Shown: positions 1 through 14,300 of the stretch, piece after piece | Layout: every line of letters starts with the position of its first letter | How positions within the stretch are numbered: position 1 is the stretch's first letter | DNA from: Trichobilharzia szidati | Lineage: Eukaryota; Platyhelminthes; Trematoda; Strigeidida; Schistosomatidae | Reading direction: 5' to 3' | DNA: 64,000 nt | NCBI GenBank assembly: GCA_944472155.2 | Contig: OX235272.1 | Coordinates: forward strand, 14,244,354 to 14,308,353 | Notes under the pieces: generated by a model | What the model was told of the DNA's origin: nothing | The model's database searches: none | What the model saw: the letters and a program-made list of their open reading frames with translations, nothing else | Made by a program: the position numbers and the translations under genes

Positions 1-271
1 CATTGGGAGAACAGAGAGAAGGGCACACCTCCGATTTTCTGAACATGTGCCAAAAAGCCTACGTCTCAAAGGAACAAACTCTTATAGCAGCGCTATCACC
101 AGACATCTCGACACGGGTCATGAGGTAGAAATCGAGAAATCCTTTAAAATTATCAATAGACAAAGGAGTTCCATTCTCCTCAAGTTTGACGAAGCAATCT
201 CTATCAAACTGAACCAGATTTATGTGTTCAGAAAGAAGCAGTTATTAATCTTTCTTTGCCCTGGTAACTGA
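1..271 (+). pseudogene. Penelope-like element endonuclease fragment
   Basis: The translation reads IGRTERRAH, FSEHVPKSLRLKG and HLDTGHEVEIEKSFKIINRQ. This matches the C-terminal part of the GIY-YIG endonuclease region in the larger minus-strand PLE copy near 32.1-32.8 kb. The copy starts before the window. Its 3' untranslated region runs to about 710 and shares the end sequence found near 31.6 kb. Confidence 0.8.
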
Positions 272-739
272 ATGTCTTTATTCTCTCATCTGATTACGTA
301 ATCTTTGTCTTTAACCTCACCCCCTTTTATATTCTGTAATTTTGCTTGTCTCTTGTTTCTATGATTTGAGTTGAACTCAGTACATTGTTACCTAATTTAT
401 TAGTCACTCTGTATCTAACTCATATTTCGTCTTTATTACGTAACTCTTTTACCATTGTATGCATACATCTATTTTGTTTAAACTTGAACTGCCTGTGTAA
501 AAACTATATAAGCGCAATTTTCTGAGCACTGTTCACTTACTGTGGAACTTTTTGTCAACTGACAACATGTAAAAATTTGCAAGTATGTTAAAACTTTTCT
601 GTACGCAAACCTCATAATTTATTTAGGCTGTAAGCAGCTGATGAGAAGCCTACGAAATAAATGATGGTACCATATTATTCTGCACAAACCACTTTTGTTC
701 TTGCTTTATTCAAATTCATCAAGGGGAATAAATGCATGA

Positions 740-995
740 AATAGTGTTATTATTAGCAGAGAAACAGCGGCTTCTGATTGTTTGTTTTCCTGCTGAAGGT
801 TATTCTGTCATCTCTTGTGGCCATTTCTTTGAAGGTCACACCATATATATCTGCTAATCGTATCCGCCCACGCAAAGTCTGCTGTGATTGTTTGTTGAGT
901 TAGTCTTCGTTCTTGTTTTTTTTCTAATGACCCCGATTTGGGGCGTAGACATTGACGTCTACCGATTTTGACTAGCAGACAGCTCTCACCACGGG
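740..995 (-). repeat. LTR fragment (family of the 33.8 and 42.6 kb solo LTRs)
   Basis: The sequence from about 743 to the run ctctcaccac at 990 follows the LTR copies at 33802-34136, 42581-42887 and 43032-43537. It is truncated at the U3-distal side and lies antisense to the gene. It is followed at about 1040-1140 by a short tail of the tRNA-like SINE family also seen at 25.3 kb. Confidence 0.7.
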
Positions 996-1516
996 TTGGA
1001 AGTGTGTCTAGCAACTCCACTCTGTAAAACTGACACCACCACATCTGAAACTTCAAAGCTTGAATCTCTATGTTGCACTCAGAGCGCAAAAAGTTGATAA
1101 AAGAAAAGAAAAATATGCTTCTGCTGGTGTAATAAAAGGTTATGTCTTCTAAAATTTGACTAAACGATGTCTGTTGGTAATGAAAATATGATATATTATA
1201 AAACATCGTGCAACCCTGCAGCCATTCTCTGAGATTGACATTCCTAATCAATAAAATTGGATCCGATGTTCACAAATGGCAGATTATTCTGGACTGGCGC
1301 TAAAGATTTATATAAATTTAATCTGAATGGGGCGAAGTTCAAAAATAGCGTCCCAGGTGTTCGAACGCTCTAATGACCTTGAACGCATGTTAATCGTTGG
1401 CTTATGGCACCTGTCATTATCAAAGCTGAAATATCAGTGATATACATCAACTGGAAAGCGAATTTCACCCAGATCACATTTTTAAGTACTGTTTAGACAA
1501 TGTGTTAATAGCTCAC

Positions 1517-1650
1517 TGCAGTTAGGATTAGGATTACGGTTAGAATAAAGGTTGTAATTAGGGTTGGGATTAATGTTAGGGTTAGTGTTAAGTTCAAGGT
1601 CAAGATCACGATTAAGGTTAGGGCTGCGATTAAAGATAGATTTAGAGTTG
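1517..1650 (+). repeat. Degenerate TTAGGG-like hexamer tract
   Basis: About 130 bp is built of GGTTAG/GGATTA-type hexamers with frequent single-base changes (for example gttagggttagtgttaag). TTAGGG is the flatworm telomere repeat. This looks like an eroded interstitial tract or a related minisatellite. Confidence 0.6.
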
Positions 1651-2170
1651 ATGTCATTTATTTTAATTTGTGTTACTATCCACACTTTCCTGGTAAGTAG
1701 TCGTCGATCCTCTTAAAGGAAACCACAGTAATTCAACCGAGGGCTTCGGGGAGGACTGCACAACAAGATAAGAGAGATAAACGATCCACAAAAGCAGCTC
1801 ATCTTCAGTCACCTCGGTGAATACATGTAAAGAAACTAGTCTAACTTAGTAACTGATACTCCTCACTATAACTTAGACACATTTTTAAGTCATGTCAGAA
1901 AAAGATACCAATACTTGAAAAGATACCCTGTTTGATGTGTTTTTGCATGCATTTTCTTGCAAGTATACGTCATTTTTCATGCAAAAATGCCTCATTTATG
2001 TGATGATTGGTCGGCTCAAGGACATTTGGTGCGTTCGCATCACTTGGGACGCTATTGTTGAACTTTGCCCTGATGGTTTCCTGATTACTTAACTTAAAGT
2101 AACATAACTCTTTCATAGTGAGATATTTCAATTCCACGTCTGTTTTTGTCTGTGTAATGTTGAATTTCAG

Positions 2171-2356
2171 CTTGAACGACTTGAAACTGCTATTTCTGCT
2201 CAAGCTGAACGTCTATGTCAATTAGATTTAGAAAGAATGAATTTTGAAACAGATGCACGAAAATCACGTGAATTATTGAATACATTTAAAGAAACTTCAG
2301 AAAGGCATATTAATGAGTTATCACGTGAAAATGATTATTTAACTGAGACAATTAAA
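2171..2356 (+). CDS. CCDC88: CCDC88-family exon 1 of window
   Basis: The acceptor is gaatttcag ending at 2170 and the donor is gtgagt at 2357. It encodes 62 residues starting LERLETAISAQ and ending ENDYLTETIK, a heptad-rich coiled coil. The exon starts and ends in phase 0. Upstream exons lie outside the window. Confidence 0.82.
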
Positions 2357-5300
2357 GTGAGTTATTTATTATTATTATCATTATTATTATTCTTTTCATG
2401 AACATTGTACATTGAACACTAAGATTAATTGTCAACTTAGGATATTTATAAACTGATAATACAGGTGAGAATAAAAGTTATCGCAAAGGCATTTCCTCGC
2501 ACAGCGTACCATTGAATCAACAGATATTCCAGGTGTGTTGTAAACCATCGATTAACATTTTTAAAATAGCCAAATGTAACACTTGGAACAATTTTATTAC
2601 TCCTTTAAACACGTAATACAAAACCACATAAAGCCATGTACAACACCAATTACTTAAAGAAATTCAAATTGTAATTGAACTTTTATGTTTCTTCCTTTCA
2701 AGGAGGTGGAAATGAAAGCGAAATTTGTTTTGGCGGTTGCTTGTATAACCACCCAATAACACTCGTTACCAAATAGTGGGCAGTTATCGTTTTTTAAAGT
2801 TTAAATAATCATACTTTGGGGGAGGGGTGGTCTAATAGTGAAATGAGACTGCTGTGTACTACAGCGTGCAACAGTGTCATTTAATTTAATTTAGTGATCT
2901 CTCTGTGCTCTTGATTTGTAGATTTCGGTTAGCAAACAAGAATTATGCTAAGAACTTATTCTGTAGCATAAAAATAAAGTTGTTGAAATAATAGGAAAGA
3001 TTTGTGGGCCAGAGATGAATGTTTCTAGTGTTGTCCTGTGTGTTTTTCCAAGCTGGATAGTTGAATATGAAAGCTTTCATAATTTTTATAGACAAAATCT
3101 TCAATGCAGACTTCATTATGAAGTAGTGAGTTTCGGGGAATTCTACATGAATGATATAACTGTCTCTCCAGATGAACGTGACTGTTAATGTGTGCTCATT
3201 TTTCTATTGCTATTGATTGTCTCGTTCGTCCTGATGTTTAACCAGCACAAACGAACACAAGAATAAAAAAAAAACATCAACAGATAACTACTCATAGTCA
3301 AGTGCCTTAGGGTAAACATATATGTCATTCACAGGGAATTCCAAAAGGTTATTTTTCATCTGAGTAAGTGCTGAAGATGTCATCTAAAGGGACAATGAAA
3401 GCTTTGCAACTAAGCCATTCAGGTAAGAGGACAACACAATAACACCAGAGATTAAACAGGTATGCTCCACAGTTTCAGTTTGATCCTTAATTTGTCTCAA
3501 GTTCGATCTCGAACTGACTTCAGTTGGGGGAACATCAGAAACCAGCGAGTACTAGACAGTCCTCTCGCCCCCAACTTTCAAACCCGGCAACATTCCTCGC
3601 CTATGATACCACCATGGATCGAACCTATAGCCTTCAGGTTGCGAGGTGAGCTCGTTGACCGCCTAACCACTGAAACGGAATTCGATAGGCCATGAATTTT
3701 TACTTCTTCCAATTTGCGATATGCAGGGTGACCACTTACCAGTGTCGTCAGTGAGTATTTGTTCTTGCACACGAGTTTATGGATTCTGATGGTCACGACA
3801 GACTTTGATTAAAGATGTTTAGCCTATTGCCGTACATTTTACCTCTTAGAAGTAACTATTCATTTATTCATAGGTATCGCTAAATTTTCTTGGGTTAAAA
3901 TAACTCCTTGGTCTTTCAGTAATTGTAAACCTTCTCATCTGAGTTCATGTGGATAAAAATAGTTAGTGTTTTAGTTTTAATTTCTGTTAATCGAGATTGT
4001 CAAGATGAATGAATGGCAGTTGTAAGAATTTTTTTTTACGAGTTAGTCAATGGGTTCATTCTGCCCTAATAATGGTGCTTACTGACTGGAGAAACTACCA
4101 AAGAAGGGCGACTTAGGACTCTGCAAGAACTGGCGAGGAATCATGCTCCTGTCGACGCCAAGTAAAATCCTGAGTCACATCATCCTGGAGAGAATAAAGG
4201 ACGCCCTGGATACAGAATGCCGATCAGAACAAGCTGGATTCAGGAAAGGCAAATCATGTTCTGACCAAATTGCAACTCTACGCATCATCATCACAGAACG
4301 AACATGGAATGGCAATCAAACCTCTACCTCAACTTCATAGACTTTGAGAAGGCCATCAACAGCGTTGACCACGAAGTAATTTGGAAACTACTCGAGCACC
4401 ACGGCGTACCCCAAATATTCATCAACCTTATTCAACAGCTGTACGACAACGTCACATGTCAAGTGATCCACAACGGAAAACTCAGTGAGGCGTTTGGAGT
4501 AAACACAGGAGTCAGACAAGGGTGCTAGCCTATTATCACCAATGATATTCCTAATCGTGGTGGACTGAAATGGATTATGCGTCAGACAGTGGGAAACGAG
4601 AAGACAGGGATATTCCGGACCGACGTGAAGATCTGGATTTTGCGGGTGATTTATGTTTGATGTCACAGAAAATGGAAGACTTACAAGCGAAAACCGACAA
4701 ACTGGTCAAAGAAGCAGCCAGAGAAGACAGGACTCCAGGTGAACATAGACAAGATGGAGGTTATGAAAATAACCAACCAACAAAAACAACAACAACAGCA
4801 TCCAGTGCCAATCACCATCAACAGGAGTGATTTGATGTAAGAGGTTACTTCATTCACTCATCTACGGAGCCTTGTCTCAACTACAGGAGGAAGACTAACG
4901 GACGAGGATGTCAAATGGAGAATCGGGAAGGCTAGAAACACATTCATCAACCTGAAACCAATCTGGAAATCTTCGTCACTCAACTCAGCCAGCATCAACA
5001 ACAAAATTCGGATTTTCAATACAAACGTCAGTCAAGTCAGTCAGTTCTTCTATACGGATGCATCAGAAACTTGGCGGCGGGTCACAAAGAATGTAGACCT
5101 TTATCAACAACTAACTGTCTTCGCTGGCTATATACTGAAGATCAGACGGCCGCCGGAAAGAACAAGAACCAACAAGAAACAAACTATGGGAAGAAACAAA
5201 ACAAGAACCAATCGCCCACCGAATATACGGGAGAAAGTGGAGATGGATTGGACACTCACTGGCTCGCTGAGGAGGCCACTCGCTGGGTGACATCGCGCGT

Positions 5301-8300
5301 CAGGCCAACGCTCGAGTGGAATCCGAAAGGGAAGCGGCGAGTGGGACGTCAGTGCAAGGGTGACATGGAGGAGATCGTGTGAAGAGAAGTCGAAACAGTA
5401 TGGACTAACATTGATGCAGGTGAAAAGTACAGCAGAAGACAGAAGCAATTGGAGACGTGCAGTTGGAGCCGTATGTTCCACTAGGAACCCAAGGGAACAA
5501 TACATAATAATAATAATAATGGATGGCTCAGTGGTCATTATGTCAAAATAAATATAAAAGTTCAGTACTTGTAAAATGGTGTATTGTAACTCCTTAGAAT
5601 TACGTTTTCATACTAGTTCACCCAATAAGTTCGAAACAAAAGGCGCTTCTTTTAAAATTCCTCTGATAATGTTCAGAAAGGATATTATTCTATCAAAAAA
5701 TGGCGAGTAAGTGGAGGAAAATTGTTTATTAAAACTTTAATTCTCTCTAGCACACTTCTACTTTTGTCTATCTATCTATCTATGCCTGCCATAATAATTC
5801 GTATTTTATTCATTTCATCTCCTCCTCTGCTCCTCACCATCACCATCTCACAAAGAATCTACGAGGTAAAGCTGTCAACGAGATATCCTCAGACGAGAGA
5901 ATAGCTCGTTTAGAAAAAGAGAACAGTGTACTCGGTGAATCTGTACAGAATAATGTAACAAGTTTAGCACGAGCTGAATTAGAAATCAGCCAATTACGTC
6001 ATCGTTTAAGTAGAGCAGATGAATTGTGTAAATCTGTTGATTTGTTAACAGAAGAACGTAATCAATTGAGCGCTGAACTAGGAGCAGCTAAACGTGAAAT
6101 TGCAGCACTCAAAGAAGCCTGTTTAAAGTAAGCAAGTTCTTTTATTTTTTACTATTGTGATGATTCCCATATTTTTTTACTGCAACGTTTTTTTTTTATT
6201 AGAGAGGGTTTAGATGAATGAGCACTTATAGTGTTTGTACGTCATGAGCTGGAAATCATTGGGGGGGGGGGAGGAAGGTTTGTTTCCCATTTCTTTTTAC
6301 CATCTATCTATTGGTTCTGATTTATGACTGCTGATAATACTCTGCCAGGACTTGTATTCGATATTGTAAGCAATAGGCAACTCGATTAATGACCAAAAAT
6401 GACTGTTCTCCCACAGATACCTTCTGCTGAATATGGAGCACATGGAGAACATTTACGCTACCAATAGCTAATTTGATAAGCTTTATAAATCATGAAAAAT
6501 TCCCATTGTAACATACAGAAAATCAAAACAAGTGATTCAGCGAAGAGACTCTTTTCAACAACGAATTTATCATCAAGCTGTACAATCGTATATATATGGT
6601 TTTTATAAAAATTATATCCGGTAAGGGAATTAAATCATAGGTGTGAATGCATAAAATAATAAAAATAATAATATGAAATGCAATTAAAACTAAAATGTTT
6701 GTGACTATAATCGTAGTTAAAGGTCAAGTGGCAAAGCAAATTAATGTCATATATAGATAGAATAATTCATAGGATGGATAGAACTTGAAAAAGAGTGTGC
6801 AATTATAAGATAAGTAGACAAATCGAATAAACTAAAAACGTTACGTAATATTGTGTGAAATTTGATAGCATAGAATTTAATGTTGTAAAAAGGATTTGAT
6901 TTAGAATGACAAGTGGAACAAGTGAAATAATACCGGGGACAGTTAAAAGTGAGAGTAGTAATAGTAACAATTGACGTAATAAGGAAGAGTATACAAATTG
7001 AATAAACAAAAATGAAAAATTGGTAGAGCTAAAATATGATTGGGGGTTACCATACTTTAGCATAAAGGGATTTAGACCATGAAAGTTGGAGGGCTTGAAC
7101 GAACTGTTTCCGTACGCAGAGATCTGGCTTTTCTGTTTCGATAGTCAAAGATGGCTTCAGTAATACAGATTAGTCGGCTACGTAGCGATTTGGGTAAATT
7201 ACTCTTTGCCTTGTAGATGACTTTGAAGGCGGAGGCTATAAAGATAGGGTGATCATTATCGACCAGATGTTCAATGATCGCGCTTCTTATTGCTCCACTT
7301 CCACCTTTTCGTAACCATGCAGGATAGTGTTCTTGCACCCTCTTGGACAAAACTCGTGTCGAACGACCGATATACTTAGCTCCACACGAGCAGGTGAATT
7401 GATAAACACACGTAGAGTTAGTCAGCAGCGGGATCTTGTCTTTCAGGTTATTGAACTGCAATGGTCGACTAGTAAAGGCTATTCTCAGAGATGCAGCAGG
7501 GAATGTTATGTTCAGGGACTGTGATATCCTTCGTTTCATGATATCGGAAGCTAAGTCCCCCTTGAATTCCAAGCTCATGTAAAGTATTTTCTTGGGTACG
7601 GATGATAAGTCACGTTTTTTAGGATTTGAATGTATATTCTTATCTATAAAATGTGGTGGAAATCCATTTTTTATTAGGATTTTCCTCAGGATTGAATAAC
7701 TCGTCTTCCACAGTATCAGAGCTACATATGCTCATTTCATATAATTATTATTTTATGCATTCACACCTATGATTTAATTCCCTCACCGGATATAACTTCT
7801 TAAAAACCATATATATACGATTGTAAAGCTTTATAAAGTCGGGCAAAAAAGGGGTTATCCGAAAAAGCTGCTGCTTCTGCTTGAAACTGGTTTAAGTTCA
7901 TAAAGTATGGTTCTTAGATGATTAGGCAACATTCGTATTATGTAACACAATATGGGCAGACCGGTTTTACGCCTGGTTCTCATTCATTCACTAGTCCGAT
8001 TCACCGTTCGGTGCATGACTGTTTTATGGCGAAACAAATACTTCTTATTTCGCTGTCATTCATATTATTATTTTCTAGCGATTCACTGAAATCTCTTTAC
8101 TACGATTGAGTACACAACGGTTAGGTAAAAATTAACACTGAATACCTTTATCCGCTTATGATTGCGATTCCCAGTTGATTATTATTAACACATTATTGTT
8201 CCCTTTAATTCCTAGAGGAACATAGGGCTTCAGCCGTGCGTCTCCATTGCGTTCGGTTCTCTGCTACAGTCTTCACCTGGCTCCAAGTCTGACCACACGT

Positions 8301-11300
8301 TTTCATCTCCTCTTCACATCACCTCCTCCAAGTCACCCACTCTAACACTGACGACCAACTCGCCGCTTCCCTTTCGGGTTCCACTCGAGCAATGGCTAGT
8401 CTAGTAATGTCACTCACTTGATGGTTTGTTTCCTCAGAGTATGACCAGCCAATCCATCTCCATTTCTTCCTGCCTGCCTATTTCTTTCACAATCGGTTCC
8501 TGCTGTGTTGGTTGGTTCGCTCATTGCCAGAGATCCCTCTCTGTTTCTGATCTTTCCTGACCGGCCATCTGATCTTGAGTGAAGTATTGAGCGAAGACAA
8601 CTAGGTGTTAATGAAGGTGTGTAGATTGTTTGAGATGCTCTTTATGACGTGCAGTGCAAGTCTCTGATCCATCCGTATAGTGAGTAGCACTGATTGACTT
8701 CACATTGGAGTTGAAAATCCGGATCTTATTTTCATTTTGATGCTGAGTGCTGAGTGGTGATCTCCACATAGACTTGAGAGTAGTGAAAGCTTGTCTTACT
8801 TTTCCGATCCTCACTGTTTTGATATCCTCGTCAGTTCCGTCGGCCTGTAGTTGAAACGATGCTTCCCATGTCGGTTGGTGGAGGAGGTTGTTTCTTTCAG
8901 GTTCCTCCCATTTATGCTGGCTGATTGTTGTCTGTTGTTGTTGTTGCTGTTGGTGGTGTTGTCCAGGAATCTTCTTCACCTCTGTTTTCTCTATGTTCAC
9001 CTGAAGTTGATAGCTTAACTGAAATGATGTACTTCATTTTGGTACGTTGACTCACTGGACAAATGTCTCGATATTTTTATGATCTCGAACTAGGAACCTT
9101 GAGGTGTTTGGGTGGTGACTATTAGTGGGATCCAGGTCGCATTTGTCTTACCATTTTCGACATCTAATGTATCAAGGCCAAAACACAACATTAGATTTAG
9201 TTCGTGTACGTTTGCGTTTTCTCAGAGAACTATCTGCCCCTCCCAGAAGATGGGGAAGAGATGTACAATAAGCTCAAGGTCATGGATAGTGATCGTGGTG
9301 CACTACACTTCACATTTGGTGGCCAGACAGTGATATTTAGGTGTGTTTCTTCTGTCTGAAATGGTTAACACATCCTAATTTGGTGCAATATCGTCACAGT
9401 TTTGTTCAAGTTTTGAATTTTTAAATACTCCGCAAAAATTCGCTAGTGACTATGATAGTAGTGTAGTAGATATGGTGAAGAACAAATTCTATATCGATGA
9501 TTGCCTTATATTGTGGTAAGTGCTACTTATTATCCGATATAAGTAGTATATCAGAAGGCGAATTCAGAAAAGTAACAATATGTTTTGCACACTGGAAATA
9601 GCAATCAAAGAAGAGAACTATGCGAAGAATGTTGCCATATCATGCAGAATCCAAGAAGCTGTCGAATGTGACGATATTCGACCATTTGTTCAAGGATGCG
9701 GTAAATGATGTGCAAATGGCGGTTTGAGAATATGGTATACCAAATTTACCTATGTACAATACGTTTCCTTCCAGTCTCCTCAGTCTTTTCTTCTCTACAT
9801 TATGCTTTCCATGTGCTGAATTCATGACCTAAGGAGGTCATAGGTATAGGAACTTCACCACTCAAGGGAGGGGTAGTGCAGATATATGCGTCTGATGATT
9901 TCGAAATAATACTAAACATGGCTGTGGATTTAACACACGCTAGTGAGACCGTTGAATGACATCACATGCCCGAAAGACGCTCGAGTGGAAGCTGAATAGG
10001 AGACGAGGAGTTGAGCATCCAAGGGAGACATGGATGAGATCGTGTAAGGAGAAAATGAAAGCTTTTGGGTGATCGTACAGCCAGCTAAACAGGACTGCAG
10101 AGAAAAGAGTGGGATGGAGATGTTCTGCAGAAGCTCCGCACTCCACTTGGAACCAAATGGAATAATAATAATAACAATAGTAACAGTAATAGTAATAATA
10201 ATCACCACTGGATGATTGAGCACATATGTTTAAGTCAATTGTCTTGACTTGTATAGAGCCAGGTTAATCTGTTCAGACGACTGCCTCAATGGGGAGCTTA
10301 AGATTATTAAAGAATTACTTAGAAAAAGTGGTTATCCAGATAAATTCATTGAGAAAAATATGAATTCAGCACCAAGGAGAGTAGTCAGTATAGCAGCAGT
10401 TCCGAAAAAACCAATGTTCATAAAACTGCAGTTCCTTGGTGACAACATCAGCAAAATAATAACACAGCGCCTGAAGAATGCAGTTAAAAGAGCTTACTTA
10501 TTATGCAGCAGAGGTATGTTGTCTCTTCATAACCACCCGTATTCTATGTTCGAGAAATAAGGATAAACTACCTAAATTTGCCTTTTCTATGTGTATCTAC
10601 CAGTTTGACTGCAGCTGCGGAGCCAGCTTCATTGGGCGTACAATTAGGCAGGTTCATCATCGTATTTCCGAACATCATCCTGCAGCATGGTTAAGCAAGA
10701 GACAAACAAGATCTATTCGTAGCTCTATTATAGCAGACCTTGTAGATATTGAGCACAAGGTTGATGTTAATACAGCACTTAAAATTATCTATCGCATTCC
10801 TACTAATCTTAATTTTGCTCTACGAGTTCGTCTTCTACACACACAGCTGACGCAATCGGAATCCACCTGAAGAAGCCAAACCTGTATGTGTTCATAAGAA
10901 ATTTGTGCAGCCACTTTCCTTGCCTTGGCCATCGTTACATGACTGTATAAACAGGACTACTTCGCCCCTCTCCCCCTAAACCTTTAAAATTATAAAAATT
11001 ATAATTGTCCAAATTATTTTATCATTTTTCTTACCACTTCATCTTTAATTACGTGTTATCCTTGTAAAATTAATTTATTCTAACCATTTATACCTTTTAA
11101 TTGTGTGTATTGATTTTCTTCGTTAATTATCACGCCATTGACATGTTGACACTGACTAATCATCCTGGAAAGGATCAAACAAGCCCTGGATGAAAAACTT
11201 CGACCAGAACAAGCTGGATTCAGGAGAAACAAGTCATGTATTGATCAAATTGCCACACTACGGATCATCATTGAACAAAGTTTGGAATGGCAGTCACCTC

Positions 11301-14300
11301 TCTATCTCAACTTCATCGACTTTGAAAAGGCCTTCGACAACGTCGATCGAGAGGTGATTTGGAAACTACTTCGCTACTACGGGGTGCCACCAACAATTAT
11401 ACATCTCATCCAACAGTTGTATGACAACGCTGCATACCAAGTAATCCACAACGGGAAACTTACGGAATCCTTCGAAGTGAGGACAGGAGTAAAACAAACT
11501 GGCTGCCTACTATCGGCAATGACTTTCCTGATTGCAGTAGACTGAATAATGCGACATACAGTGGGCAATGAGGAAACAGGCATAAAATGGACTCACACAA
11601 AAAGAACTTGGAGGATCTGGACTTCGCCGATAACATATATATGTCTGATTTCGCACAAACTGGAAGATATGCAAGTGAAAAGTAACAAGTTGGCAGAAGA
11701 AGCATCCGGAGAAGATAGGACTCCAGGTGAACATAGAGAAAACGGAGGTGATGAAGATCCCTGGCCAACACCAACAGCCACAGCAACAACAACAGACAAC
11801 AATCAGCCAGCATAAATGGAAGGAACCTGAAAGAAACAACCTCCTTCACCAACCGACCTGGGAAGCATCGTTTCAACTAAAGGAGAACGGAACTGACGAG
11901 GATATCAAAGCAAGGATTGGGAAAGCAAGGCAAGCTTTCATTACTCTCAAGTCTGTGTGGAGGTGAACATCATTCAGCGTCAAAAATAAGATCCGGATTT
12001 TCAACTCCAGTGTGAAGTCAGTACCACTATACGGATCAGAGACTTGGCGTGTCACAAAGAGCACCTCAAACAAGCTACAGACTTTCATTAACAGATGTCT
12101 TCGCTCAATACTCAAGATCAGATGGCCGGAAAGGATCAGCAACAAAGATCTCTGGGAGCGAACCAACCAGGAACAGATTGTGAAACAAATATAGGCAGGA
12201 AGAAATGGAGATGGATTGGCTACACTCTGAGGAAACCAGCAAGTGACATCACTAGACAAGCCCTCGAATGGAACCTGAAAGGGAAGCGACGAGTTGGTCG
12301 TCCAAGGGTGACCTGGAGGAGATCATGTGAAGAGGAGATGAAAGCGTGTGGGTAAACTTGGAGCCAGGTGAAAACTCTAGCAGAGAACCGAACGCAATGG
12401 AGACGCATGGCTGAAGCCCTATGTTCCTCTAGGAACTAAAGGAAATAATAATAATTATTATTATTATTGTTAACAAGCATATCAGTGCCACTTGATTGGT
12501 AAACTGTTGTGTATTGGAATTAGAATGCTATATATATATTAGAGTAGAGCCAGAATGAGATGAGGATCTAATTGAAAAGCAAAATATTTCTTCGCTCAAT
12601 CTTTCTGTTTTCTAAATGTCTAAATGGGGATTTTTTTTTCTAAATTGTCTTGATATTGTTTTTTATGCGTTTACTTATTATTTCATTTACTTAATTTGCT
12701 TATATTTATTCATTCCCCTTTAGACAAACAGATGTGGAAATAGCTCTTGTAGCAGCTGAAGGCAATTGTGCTCGTTTACAAACACAATTATCGGCTATAC
12801 GAACTGTATGCGAAAATTCAACAAATATGGAAAGCGAAGTTATAAGGCTAAGACAAATTGAAAATAAATGTGAACAATTACAGAATGCCTTATTTACTGC
12901 TATTCAGAAGACAGCTCAAGTAAGCGATTGATTGTAATCATTGTTATTATCATTATAACCTTTACTGGAAAGGGACATGAGTTCCTTCAAGGTGACTGCA
13001 GATACGCCCTGCTGACTGACAAGTACCAACTAGCACGAAACCAAGGTTGAGCAAGGCTTCCTGTGGCCAATTGCCTCCAACCATCTAATATGTCATCGAA
13101 TCAATGTTCACCGTGATGACTCAGACTTTATCAATAGTCTTTCAAGACTTTATTATTATTGTTATTCCCTAGGGTTCCGAGTGAAAATAGGGCTTCGACA
13201 ACACATCTTCACTTTTGATGATATTAGATGGTTGGAGGCGATCGGCCACAGGAAGCCTTGCACGACCTAGGTTTCGTGCTAGTTGGCACTCACCAGTCGT
13301 CAGCAAGGCGTATCTGCAACCTTGAAGGGATTTCATGTCCCTTCTGAGATCCGAACCCGCGTCACCCAGTGCTGCAGTCAAAATATCCCCTACAGTCCTA
13401 CAGGAGGTCAACTGCGAGCTCGAATAGCTCAGTGGTAACGTCTCTGACTGCAGTACTCACTGGGTGATGTGGGTTTGAATCTCAGAAGGGACATGAGTTC
13501 CTTCAAGGTTGCAGATACGCCGCCTTGCTGACTGGTGACTGCCAGCTAGCACGAAACCAAGGTTGAGCAAGGCTTCCTGTGGCCGATTGCCTCCAGCCAT
13601 CTAATATATCATCAAATCAATGTTCACCGTGATGGTGAGCTACTTAGAATGGTGGCCACGTTACAAACATGACTGACTGATAGATATCAGTCTGCACCAA
13701 AGGAAGGACCAGACAAATTACACTAGTTACTGACTAGTGTCCAATCAAAGTAAAGGTCATACCGCATTGTGTTTCGTTAATATGTTTATATGTTCTTTCA
13801 CAGAATATTCTGAAAACTCAGAACTTGATAGTTATGCAGTCCAGTCGTGTATGGGTGGTCAGTTGTAGTTTGAAATAGCTTAGTAATTGAGTTTCATATT
13901 TCGGTATTGCATAAGATGATGGTTTCTTAGCGCCAAAGCTGAAGACGAGTTCATAGAGGCTTCTGGCAAGCGTCAACAAGAACTTTAACTTTTAATATTA
14001 AAACTAATATAAGTGTTATATATGTCCAAACCAAGTTCACTTTTAACAGTTTGAAAAAATTTGGGCATTGGGTATATGATATTCATTATAATAAGAGGTT
14101 TTTTGTATTTCCCAATGAATGAAAAAAAACGATATTGTTACTTTTACTGACGTTTCGCTATTTAATACTTCCAATAGCTGTATCAAAGTATTATTAAACC
14201 GGAATTTACAAAATCTCAGCATATATATGTCCAGTACTCCCTGGTTTTCAATGGTTCTCTAACTGATATCAATCCTTGGTCAACTCGTAAAAACATAACT

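Noticed and set aside
640..700. Possible hammerhead at ctgatgagaagcctacgaaa
   Set aside because: The core box is present but stem II does not pair and the related copy near 31.65 kb does not preserve it.
808..1251. 147-codon minus-strand frame
   Set aside because: It spans an LTR fragment and a SINE tail and matches no protein family.
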